Assembly (NCBI GenBank): GCA_013153825.1
Contig: JAADDP010000024.1
Coordinates: 1-7,220, forward strand
Length of the DNA stretch: 7,220 bases
Reading direction: 5' to 3'
Origin: Campylobacterota bacterium
GTDB taxonomy: Bacteria > Campylobacterota > Campylobacteria > Campylobacterales > Sulfurovaceae
The notes beneath the pieces were generated by a model, which saw only the letters and a list, made by a program, of their open reading frames with translations, ran no database searches and was not told the DNA's origin. This document shows, piece after piece, positions 1 through 5,905 of the stretch; positions within the stretch are counted from its first letter, which is position 1, and each line of letters starts with the position of its first letter. The position numbers and the translations under genes were made by a program.

Positions 1-57
1 TGCTATAGACCCTATTGGATACAGCTACAAGAACCATTACAGTTACAAAAAGAAGTA
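1..57. repeat. Direct repeat copy 1 (57 bp, may continue left of the window)
   Basis: Bases 1-57 are identical to 599-655; the two diverge at base 58 (g here, t at 656). The right boundary is sharp. The left boundary is unknown because the window begins inside the repeat. Read on the minus strand it encodes the same residues as the exchanger's penultimate membrane segment, so this copy is most simply a duplicated fragment of the exchanger gene 3' part. Here it forms the start of the visible HsdS-like frame. Confidence 0.95.
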
Positions 58-516
58 GCAAATATAATAAAAGGTATTCATATAAAATCAAAAGAGGATA
101 GCAGTAATATTGAGTATATCTATAGAGAGTTGACAATATCCTCTCTAGAGCCGATATCTTTTATAGATGAGAGAAAGTTGATAGAGGTTAAGAGTGATAG
201 AGAGGTATCCTCAAGATTTTTAACACAGAGAGGAGATGTGATAGTTAGCCTATACTTCCCTATGATAGCATGTTATGTTGAGGAGGAGCAGGAGGGGTTT
301 CTAGTTCCACACTATATGGCTATAATTAGAATGAAAAGAGGTATTAAGATAGACTCAAGATTTATTGTTCAGTTTATAAACTCAATTAGAGGGAGAAAGA
401 CAATATGTGAGAATGTATCTAAGCTATATACAATTAAGCCGACATCTCTACCATTAAAGTATCTGAACAATGCAGATATTAGAAAGTATGAGAATACTCT
501 TCTAGAGTCTATATGA
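1..516 (+). CDS. HsdS-like single target-recognition-domain protein, 5' end outside the window
   Basis: The frame is open from base 1 to the TGA at 514-516 (171 visible codons), so the start lies left of the window. The TTG at 130 has no convincing ribosome binding site and would cut into the domain, so I do not take it as the start. Codons 20-50 (VANIIKGIHIKSKE and onward) look like the N-terminus of a small type I restriction specificity domain. They are followed by a block typical of that family: SSRFLTQRGDVIVSLYFP, then a hydrophobic strand, LVPHYMAIIR, and RFIVQFINS. The end (LPLKYLNNADIRKYENTLLE) resembles the helix after the recognition domain. A full HsdS has two such domains and about 400 residues; this is a half-size form. 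No hsdM or hsdR is in view, so a DNA-recognition role is inferred from family resemblance only. The first 19 codons come from a direct repeat of transporter-gene sequence and are probably not native to this protein. The gene converges on the exchanger gene with a 17-base gap. Confidence 0.6.
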   Translation, partial: CYRPYWIQLQEPLQLQKEVANIIKGIHIKSKEDSSNIEYIYRELTISSLEPISFIDERKLIEVKSDREVSSRFLTQRGDVIVSLYFPMIACYVEEEQEGFLVPHYMAIIRMKRGIKIDSRFIVQFINSIRGRKTICENVSKLYTIKPTSLPLKYLNNADIRKYENTLLESI

Positions 517-522
517 GAGTGT

Positions 523-570
523 AGAGATGGAGCTCAACTGCTCCAACTCTTTACTAGAAATAGTAGAGAG
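523..570. other. Two overlapping, mutually exclusive hairpins between convergent genes
   Basis: Hairpin A pairs AGAG (523-526) and TGGAGC (528-533) with GCTCCA (540-545) and CTCT (547-550), with one A-A mismatch and a 6-base loop lying on the exchanger stop codon. Hairpin B pairs 547-556 with 561-570: ten base pairs including one G-U, closed by a GAAA tetraloop on the plus-strand RNA. Both need CTCT at 547-550, so only one can form at a time. The site lies just after the HsdS-like stop and over the end of the exchanger gene, where a two-way transcription end is expected. Neither hairpin is followed by a T-run on either strand, so I do not call it an intrinsic terminator. Confidence 0.4.
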
Positions 571-1451
571 ATACCGAGAAATATTACAGATAGAGGTCTG
601 CTATAGACCCTATTGGATACAGCTACAAGAACCATTACAGTTACAAAAAGAAGTATCGTAAAATCAAATATGTTTCCCCCCAATATATATATATCTTTAA
701 TGGTTCCAGTTATACCCACCCCGACAGTCAGATTTGCAAGTGTAGAGTTGAATATACCTGCCACTGCCACCCTCGATTTCCCCTTAAGTATAGGGTGGAG
801 TATCAATACAATCTTCGGTATGGTTGTACTAAGTGCTATAAATATCCCCAAATTCCAATTTGATAGTTTGAATATTGAACCTATAGAGATTGAACTCTCA
901 ACAACAAAGTATGAGCCTACAACCATAAATATTACCCCTACAATAGCAAAAAATATGGATTTAAATATTGAGAAGTTACCACCAATCGATATCTCATCCT
1001 CATCATATATGAGGGGTTTATCTATAATTGATGAGATATATAGCCCCATTACGGAGAGCATGAATAGAGCCTCTATAGATGATATTTTTCCATCCATACT
1101 TACTATTAGAAATAGGGATGTTGTGAGAAAAATCCAAGATATATCCTCACTAAACTTCCTCCCACTAAATAGATTTTTGCCGGAGAAGATTACAACTATC
1201 GGCAGAGCCAAAGCCATGTTAAATATGTTACTACCGACAAAATTTGATATTGAGATGGTAGGTCTACTATATATATTTGCCATAATACTATTTATAATCT
1301 CTGGGAGAGAGTAGCCAAAAGCTATAAATATAACAAGGGTGATTGATTTAGGCATATTAAATCTAAAAGTTAATAACTCAAGATTTACCACTGCAAAGTT
1401 AGCCCCACCAACCAATGCCCATATAGATAGTATATATATTACAAAATCCAC
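534..1451 (-). CDS. CaCA-family (Na+/Ca2+ exchanger-like) membrane protein with altered second alpha-repeat
   Basis: An integral inner-membrane protein of 305 residues, close to the usual size of prokaryotic CaCA exchangers, with about ten hydrophobic segments in two halves joined by an acidic loop (about 144-157). Alpha-repeat 1 is well kept: FIAFGYSLPEI (43-52, Ser48, Glu51) and NFVGSNIFN (70-78, Ser74, Asn78). Alpha-repeat 2 is recognisable but changed: FIALSTTIPKI (204-214) has Lys213 where the family has the ion-binding Glu, and the second motif reads GIFNSTLAN (232-240), with Asn240 where the archaeal NCX_Mj has Asp. The ion carried cannot be predicted; exchange of Ca2+ for Na+ is doubtful with this site. 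The GTG start at 1449-1451 has AGGA about 8 bases upstream, overlapping the ybeY stop, so the gene is probably co-translated after ybeY. The long plus-strand frame antisense to it is a shadow. Confidence 0.85.
   Translation of the reverse strand: MDFVIYILSIWALVGGANFAVVNLELLTFRFNMPKSITLVIFIAFGYSLPEIINSIMANIYSRPTISISNFVGSNIFNMALALPIVVIFSGKNLFSGRKFSEDISWIFLTTSLFLIVSMDGKISSIEALFMLSVMGLYISSIIDKPLIYDEDEISIGGNFSIFKSIFFAIVGVIFMVVGSYFVVESSISIGSIFKLSNWNLGIFIALSTTIPKIVLILHPILKGKSRVAVAGIFNSTLANLTVGVGITGTIKDIYILGGNIFDFTILLFVTVMVLVAVSNRVYSRPLSVIFLGISLLFLVKSWSS
599..655. repeat. Direct repeat copy 2, inside the exchanger gene
   Basis: This copy is identical to bases 1-57. It sits in frame within an uninterrupted exchanger gene and encodes part of a membrane helix (about residues 270-284), so it is the likely source copy. 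The exchanger reads through it to a coherent final helix, which argues that the gene is intact and that the left copy is the derived one. Confidence 0.95.
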
Positions 1452-1460
1452 TAAAGTTTC

Positions 1461-1886
1461 CTAGTTACTCTCAACTCTCACAATTAGGCTATCTGGAAGA
1501 TTAAACTTCTCTATTAACTCTCTCTCCATATCTCTCATCTCTCCACTATCAGCCTCATGGTCATAACCTAGCAGATGTAAAATTCCATGTATAAATAGAA
1601 GTGCCACCTCATCATCTGTTGAGTGTTTAAACCTCTTAGCCCCCTCTAATACCATATCTGATGATATAATAATTGAACCTAGAGGAAGTCTCTCAACCTC
1701 TATATCTATTGGAAAACTTAAAACATCTGTTGGGCTATCTTTTCCCCTAAACTCTAAATTGTAATCTCTAATTTTATCACTACTGCAGATTATAAGTTCA
1801 ACTTCCCTATCTGTTAAATGGTCTCTAATCTGCTCTAAAGTGGCAGAGTTAACCCTTAAATCTGTAAGATTTTCAATGTTTAGCAT
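1461..1886 (-). CDS. ybeY: rRNA maturation endoribonuclease YbeY
   Basis: A cytoplasmic zinc-dependent single-strand endoribonuclease acting in 16S rRNA 3'-end maturation and ribosome quality control (family knowledge). The protein is 141 residues, normal for the family. The diagnostic zinc motif is HGILHLLGYDH at 100-110, with His100, His104 and His110 as the metal ligands. The second family hallmark, NLEFRGKDSPTDVLSFP, is at 43-59 and is followed by a GSIIIS strand. The start is the ATG read from 1884-1886; its Shine-Dalgarno is weak (no AGGA within 12 bases). It is transcribed divergently from queC across 53 bases and lies first in a probable two-gene unit with the exchanger, whose start is 9 bases after the ybeY stop. 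No part of the protein looks degraded. Confidence 0.95.
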   Translation of the reverse strand: MLNIENLTDLRVNSATLEQIRDHLTDREVELIICSSDKIRDYNLEFRGKDSPTDVLSFPIDIEVERLPLGSIIISSDMVLEGAKRFKHSTDDEVALLFIHGILHLLGYDHEADSGEMRDMERELIEKFNLPDSLIVRVESN

Positions 1887-1888
1887 AG

Positions 1889-1917
1889 TTCAAAGTTTAT
1901 CTAAAAATTGATAAAAT
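1889..1917 (+). promoter_or_regulatory. Predicted sigma70-type promoter for the queC-pgsA operon
   Basis: TTCAAA (1889-1894, 4 of 6 to consensus) is separated by 17 bases from TAAAAT (1912-1917, 5 of 6). A TGn extended -10 (1909-1911) precedes the latter. Transcription would begin near 1924, giving a leader of about 15 bases with the queC ribosome binding site AAAGGT (1927-1932) 7 bases before the ATG. The divergent ybeY gene must use the same 53 bases; the best minus-strand elements I see are only 4 of 6 matches, so I do not call its promoter. Confidence 0.5.
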
Positions 1918-1939
1918 CCATTTAAAAAAGGTAAAACAT

Positions 1940-2626
1940 ATGAGAAAAAAGGGTGTCTGCATAATATCTGGTGGAATGGATAGTGCGTTGAGTGGAAAGA
2001 TGGCAGAGGTTGAGGGGTATGATATTATAGCACTCCACTTCAACTATGGGCAGAGGACAGAGAAGAGGGAGCTAGAGGCGTTTAGAAAGATAGCTAAATA
2101 TCTAAACTCCATAGAGATTTATGAGATAGATTTGGACTTCTTCAAGAGTATTGGGGCATCTGCTCTAATTGATAGGAGTTTAGATATCCCAACTAAAGGT
2201 TTAAGTGAAGGTATTCCAATAACCTATGTCCCATTTAGAAATGGAATTTTCCTATCAATTGCCACATCTATTGCAGAGAAGCATGGGGCAGAGGCTATCT
2301 ACATAGGGGTTGTAGAGGAGGATAGTAGTGGATATCCAGATTGTAGAGATAGCTACATTAGAGCTATGGAGAGAGCCATAGAGCTTGGAACAAAAGATGA
2401 TACGAAGATAGAGATTAAGATGCCCCTAGTCCATATGAAGAAGGGGGAGATTGTAAAGAGAGCTTTAGAGCTTGGTGTTCCACTAGAGGATACTTGGAGC
2501 TGTTATCAGAGTGAGGATGAGGCTTGTGGCGTATGTGATAGCTGTCGCCTGAGGCTCAAGGGGTTTGAGTTGGCAGGGGTTTCAGATTTAATAAAGTATA
2601 ATTCTACCAAAAATTTTTCGGAGTAG
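1940..2626 (+). CDS. queC: 7-cyano-7-deazaguanine (preQ0) synthase QueC
   Basis: An ATP-dependent enzyme that converts 7-carboxy-7-deazaguanine and ammonia into preQ0, the precursor of the tRNA wobble nucleoside queuosine (family knowledge). The 228-residue length matches the family (about 220-235). The N-terminal PP-loop that binds ATP is SGGMDS at 10-15. The C-terminal zinc site is complete: Cys188, Cys196, Cys199 and Cys202 in the CxxxxxxxCxxCxxC spacing. The interior FNYGQR (34-39) and VPFRNG (97-102) stretches are also characteristic. The ATG at 1940 has AAAGGT 7 bases upstream and a plausible promoter before it, so queC is probably the first gene of the operon. No queD, queE or queF is in the window. 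The following pyrD starts 4 bases after the stop. Confidence 0.96.
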   Translation: MRKKGVCIISGGMDSALSGKMAEVEGYDIIALHFNYGQRTEKRELEAFRKIAKYLNSIEIYEIDLDFFKSIGASALIDRSLDIPTKGLSEGIPITYVPFRNGIFLSIATSIAEKHGAEAIYIGVVEEDSSGYPDCRDSYIRAMERAIELGTKDDTKIEIKMPLVHMKKGEIVKRALELGVPLEDTWSCYQSEDEACGVCDSCRLRLKGFELAGVSDLIKYNSTKNFSE

Positions 2627-2633
2627 ATAATTG
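2619..2633 (+). promoter_or_regulatory. Ribosome binding site fixing a TTG start for pyrD
   Basis: CGGAG (2619-2623) lies 7 bases before TTG (2631-2633), inside the end of queC. The first in-frame ATG of pyrD is at residue 31, past the conserved RLDPETAH segment, so the TTG is the supported start. Its position inside queC suggests translational coupling. Confidence 0.75.
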
Positions 2634-3695
2634 TCTTTTTTTTCCTACAAAACTTTAAGAGAGCTTCTCTTTAGACTCGACCCTGAGACTGCCCACACAT
2701 TAGCTGGATTTGGATTGAAAATGGTGCCATACTCCCCCACACTCCTAAAGGGGGTCAAGAACCACTACTTTATAGATAGTCCATACCTAACCCAAGAGGT
2801 TTTTGGAAAGAGATTTCTAAACCCAATTGGACTTGGGGCTGGATTTGATAAGAATGGGGAGTATGTCACAGCCACACCAGCATTAGGATTTGGATTTACA
2901 GAGATTGGAACAGTAACCCCAGAGCCACAGAAGGGGAACCCAAAACCTAGACTATTTAGATTAAAAGAGGATATGTCGCTACAAAACGCCATGGGCTTTA
3001 ACAATAGAGGGGCTGAATATATGTTAAATAGGTTAAAGAGCCTCTACTTTTTGGACTATCCAATAGGGATAAATATTGGAAAGAATAAGATAACAGCTCA
3101 AGAGAGGGCGATAGATGACTATAAGATACTCTTAGAAAAATTTAGAGACTTTGGGACATATATTGTTATAAACATATCATCTCCAAATACACCTAACCTA
3201 AGAGATTTACAAAATGAGGAGTTTATAAGAGAGCTATTTAAGATGGCAAATGGGGTAACCTCCAAACCTATTCTCCTAAAGATTGCTCCAGATATGAGTT
3301 ATGATAGTGCTATTGCTCTCTGCTCAACTGCAATTGAGTCTGGGGCTAGTGGAATAATTGCTACAAATACGACAGTTGACTACTTCCTAACTCCAAATGC
3401 GAAGGATTTTGGAGGAATTTCAGGCAGACTTCTAAGAGAGAAATCTTTTGAGATGTTTAAGGTTATTGGAAAAGAGTTTTATGGAAAGACAACACTAATC
3501 TCAGTTGGGGGGATAGAGGATGCAAAAGATATCTATGAGAGGATAAAGAGTGGAGCTACTCTAGTTCAGATATACTCCATGTTGATATATCACGGCCCAG
3601 ATATGATAAGAAGAGCTAACCTCGAACTAATAGAGCTACTAAAGAGAGATGGATATAGAAATATAGCTGAGGCAGTTGGTGCAAACTACAGATAG
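2631..3695 (+). CDS. pyrD: Dihydroorotate dehydrogenase (quinone), class 2
   Basis: Oxidises dihydroorotate to orotate in pyrimidine synthesis, passing electrons through FMN to the membrane quinone pool. It is 354 residues long, with the N-terminal helical extension (RLDPETAH, 15-22) that marks membrane-associated class 2 enzymes. The FMN and substrate motifs appear in order: NPIGLGAGFDKNG (64-76), NAMGFNNRG (119-127), NISSPNTPNLR (181-191) with Ser184 as the expected catalytic base, LLKIAPD (215-221) with Lys217, ATNTT (244-248), GGISG (261-265), SVGGI (291-295) and the phosphate-binding end GATLVQIYS (308-316). All key residues are present. The TTG start is supported by the CGGAG site. The downstream peptidase gene begins 9 bases after the stop. 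Confidence 0.97.
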   Translation: MSFFSYKTLRELLFRLDPETAHTLAGFGLKMVPYSPTLLKGVKNHYFIDSPYLTQEVFGKRFLNPIGLGAGFDKNGEYVTATPALGFGFTEIGTVTPEPQKGNPKPRLFRLKEDMSLQNAMGFNNRGAEYMLNRLKSLYFLDYPIGINIGKNKITAQERAIDDYKILLEKFRDFGTYIVINISSPNTPNLRDLQNEEFIRELFKMANGVTSKPILLKIAPDMSYDSAIALCSTAIESGASGIIATNTTVDYFLTPNAKDFGGISGRLLREKSFEMFKVIGKEFYGKTTLISVGGIEDAKDIYERIKSGATLVQIYSMLIYHGPDMIRRANLELIELLKRDGYRNIAEAVGANYR

Positions 3696-3707
3696 GAGAG
3701 AGTTTTG
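3694..3707 (+). promoter_or_regulatory. Ribosome binding site fixing a TTG start for the M16 peptidase
   Basis: AGGAG (3694-3698) overlaps the pyrD stop TAG (3693-3695) and lies 6 bases before TTG (3705-3707). Starting here gives a well-formed signal peptide. The next in-frame ATG (residue 16) would remove most of its hydrophobic core, so TTG is preferred. Confidence 0.75.
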
Positions 3708-5009
3708 ATAAGAGTTATCTTTACAATATTAATATTAGGAGCTTACTTAATGGCAAATTCATTACCAAAATATTACAGCAAAACATTAAAAAATGGATTA
3801 GAGGTTATTGCTATCCCTATGGATAACAACTCAGGGGTCATATCAACAAATATATACTATAGAGTTGGAAGCAGAAATGAGGTTATGGGGAAGAGTGGAA
3901 TTGCCCATATGTTGGAGCATATGAGCTTTAAATCTACAAAGAATATGGAGGCTGGAGAGTTAGATAGAATTGTAAAATCTTTTGGTGGGGTTGATAACGC
4001 TAGTACAGGTTTTGACTACACAACATACTATATAAAGAGTAGTGCAGAAAATTTAGATAGCTCCTTGAGTCTATTTGCTGAACTTATGCAGAATTTGCTC
4101 CTAAAAGATGAGGAGTTTCAGGTTGAAAGAGATGTCGTAGCAGAGGAGAGGAGAGTTAGAACAGATAACCCCCCACTAGGCTATATGTATTTTAGGCTAT
4201 TTAATACCCACTATGTGAAACACTCATACCACTGGACACCAATAGGGTTTATGGATGATATCCTATCTTGGAAGATAGAGGATATTAGAGATTTCTATAA
4301 GAGATACTATCAGCCAAACAACGCCATATTGATTGTATCAGGAGATATAGATAGAGATATAGTATTTAAAAAGAGTGAAGAGATATTTGGGAATATAAAA
4401 AATAGGGTAAAGATTCCAGAGTATAATATCAAAGAGCCAAAGAGAGATGGGAAGATTAGAAATATTATCCATAAGGATAACAATAGAGTTGATACAGTGG
4501 CTATTGCATACCCAATCCCAAACTTTGAACATAGAGACCAAGTTGTGCTATCTGCAATTAGTGAGATTTTAAGCTCAGGAAAGAGTAGCAGACTATATAG
4601 TGAGATTGTAGATAGGAGAAGATTAGCAAATGTTATCTATGGGTATAACCTAGAGCTTAAAGATGATGGGATATTCCTATTTATGGCTATGGCAAATCCA
4701 GATGTGAAAGTTGAAGAGCTAGAGAGAGCCATCCACAAGGAGATAGATAGAGTAAAGAGTGGAGATGTGACAAAAGAGGAGCTAGAGAGGGTTAAGATAA
4801 ATACTAAAGCTGACTTTATATTCTCTTTAGAGAACTCATCAAAGGTAAACTCTCTATTTGGTAGCTACTTCGCAAGGGGCAATATATCACCTTTACTTGA
4901 ATATGAAGAGAATTTGGATAAAATTACGCCTGAGATGGTTACTGAAGTAGCAAATAGATATTTTAATGACAACTTATCAACCACAATAATCCTGAAGAAA
5001 GAAGAGTAG
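3705..5009 (+). CDS. Secreted M16-family zinc metallopeptidase (PqqL/YmxG type)
   Basis: A two-domain M16B peptidase of 434 residues, the usual size. Residues 1-17 form a Sec signal peptide (Arg3, hydrophobic 4-15, likely cleavage near Ala17). There is no lipobox Cys, so the mature enzyme is expected in the periplasm. The inverted zinc motif HMLEH (68-72) provides His68 and His72 as ligands, with Glu71 as catalytic base. The third ligand should be Glu147 or Glu148 in VVAEERR (144-150), at the expected distance. The second domain keeps the SSGKSSRLYSEI segment (290-301) typical of active M16B proteins, so this is the catalytic type rather than the inactive partner type. No second M16 gene is adjacent. 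H. pylori has a homologue named pqqE at the same place; that name does not imply PQQ synthesis, and no pqq genes are seen here. The substrate is unknown. dapA begins 2 bases after the stop. Confidence 0.93.
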   Translation: MIRVIFTILILGAYLMANSLPKYYSKTLKNGLEVIAIPMDNNSGVISTNIYYRVGSRNEVMGKSGIAHMLEHMSFKSTKNMEAGELDRIVKSFGGVDNASTGFDYTTYYIKSSAENLDSSLSLFAELMQNLLLKDEEFQVERDVVAEERRVRTDNPPLGYMYFRLFNTHYVKHSYHWTPIGFMDDILSWKIEDIRDFYKRYYQPNNAILIVSGDIDRDIVFKKSEEIFGNIKNRVKIPEYNIKEPKRDGKIRNIIHKDNNRVDTVAIAYPIPNFEHRDQVVLSAISEILSSGKSSRLYSEIVDRRRLANVIYGYNLELKDDGIFLFMAMANPDVKVEELERAIHKEIDRVKSGDVTKEELERVKINTKADFIFSLENSSKVNSLFGSYFARGNISPLLEYEENLDKITPEMVTEVANRYFNDNLSTTIILKKEE

Positions 5010-5011
5010 AG

Positions 5012-5905
5012 ATGGAAAGTTTAATTTCGGGGGCTACAACGGCACTAATTACCCCATTTAAAAATGGAAAGATAGATGAGGCAACATTTGCTAAACTTAT
5101 TCAAAGACAGATAGAGAGTGGAATTGATGCAGTATGCCCTGTGGGGACAACTGGTGAGAGTGCAACCCTAACACATGATGAGCATAAGAGGTGTATAGAG
5201 ATAGCAGTAGAGGTGTGTAGAGATACATCTACAAAGGTTCTAGCTGGGGCTGGGAGTAACGCTACACATGAGGCGATAGATATTGCAAAACATGCAGAGT
5301 CGGCTGGAGTCGATGCAATATTCTCAGTTAGCCCATACTACAATAAGCCGACCCAAGAGGGGCTATATCAACACTACAAAGCGATAGCCTCAGCTGTAGA
5401 GATACCCTTTATGCTATATAATGTCCCAGGTAGAACTGGAGTGGATATAGAGGCAAATACTGTAATTAGGCTATTTGATGAGGTAGATAATATATTTGGA
5501 ATAAAAGAGGCTACAGGCTCAATTGAGCGAAGTGTTGAGCTTCTATCAAAGAGACCAGAGCTATATCTATTCTCTGGAGATGATGCAATAGATTATCCAA
5601 TTTTAGCAAATGGTGGAAAGGGGATTACATCAGTTACAGCAAATCTTCTCCCAGACCTAAAGAGTGAACTTGTCCACTCAGCACTAAGAGGGGATTTTGA
5701 GGTGGCAAAGGGTCTAAATAGTATGCTATATCCAGTAAATAGAGTTCTATTTTGTGAGAGTAATCCAATCCCAATTAAATATGCGATGTATGTAGCAGGG
5801 CTAATTGAGACACTTGAGTATAGATTACCACTTACACCTCCAAGTAGAGAGAGTAGAAAGAAGATAGAAGAGGTAATAAAAAATTACAATATAGTAGGAG
5901 CGTAA
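5012..5905 (+). CDS. dapA: 4-hydroxy-tetrahydrodipicolinate synthase
   Basis: Condenses pyruvate with aspartate semialdehyde, the first committed step toward diaminopimelate (peptidoglycan) and lysine; cytoplasmic. The 297-residue length and the TIM-barrel motifs are normal. VGTTGES (44-50) carries the Thr46/Thr47 pair. SPYYNKP (107-113) covers the allosteric/proton-relay tyrosine region. YNVPGRTG (136-143) contains Tyr136 and Arg141. IKEATGS (164-170) carries the Schiff-base lysine, Lys165. All catalytic residues are present. The ATG at 5012 lies 2 bases after the peptidase stop, with the purine-rich AAGAAGAG of that gene's end serving as the ribosome binding site. The next gene begins immediately after the TAA. 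Confidence 0.97.
   Translation: MESLISGATTALITPFKNGKIDEATFAKLIQRQIESGIDAVCPVGTTGESATLTHDEHKRCIEIAVEVCRDTSTKVLAGAGSNATHEAIDIAKHAESAGVDAIFSVSPYYNKPTQEGLYQHYKAIASAVEIPFMLYNVPGRTGVDIEANTVIRLFDEVDNIFGIKEATGSIERSVELLSKRPELYLFSGDDAIDYPILANGGKGITSVTANLLPDLKSELVHSALRGDFEVAKGLNSMLYPVNRVLFCESNPIPIKYAMYVAGLIETLEYRLPLTPPSRESRKKIEEVIKNYNIVGA

Noticed and set aside
129..153. TTGACA-like -35 box near 130
   Set aside because: No good -10 at 16-18 bases, and the site lies inside coding sequence.
130..516. TTG at 130 as the real start of the HsdS-like protein
   Set aside because: The conserved-looking VANIIKGIHIKSKE segment lies upstream of it, the frame is open to base 1, and no Shine-Dalgarno fits.
1..655. 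The pair of repeats as insertion sequence ends or attachment sites
   Set aside because: The repeats are direct, one lies inside an intact gene, and there is no transposase or integrase between them or terminal inverted repeat. A duplication explains them better.
527..661. 44-codon plus-strand frame (MELNCSNS...) running into repeat copy 2
   Set aside because: It overlaps the exchanger 3' end in antisense, lacks a good ribosome binding site and has no family resemblance. I mention it only because its frame could supply a start for the chimeric left copy.
613..1314. Long plus-strand open frame (233 codons) antisense to the exchanger gene
   Set aside because: It is a shadow of the minus-strand gene: no ribosome binding site, no recognisable domain, and the opposite strand encodes a coherent membrane protein with family motifs.
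2765..3004. Minus-strand frame inside pyrD
   Set aside because: It is antisense to conserved FMN-binding motifs of pyrD, with no ribosome binding site and no family resemblance.
4338..4541. Minus-strand frame inside the M16 peptidase gene
   Set aside because: It is a short shadow with low-complexity hydrophobic content; the plus strand carries the real peptidase.
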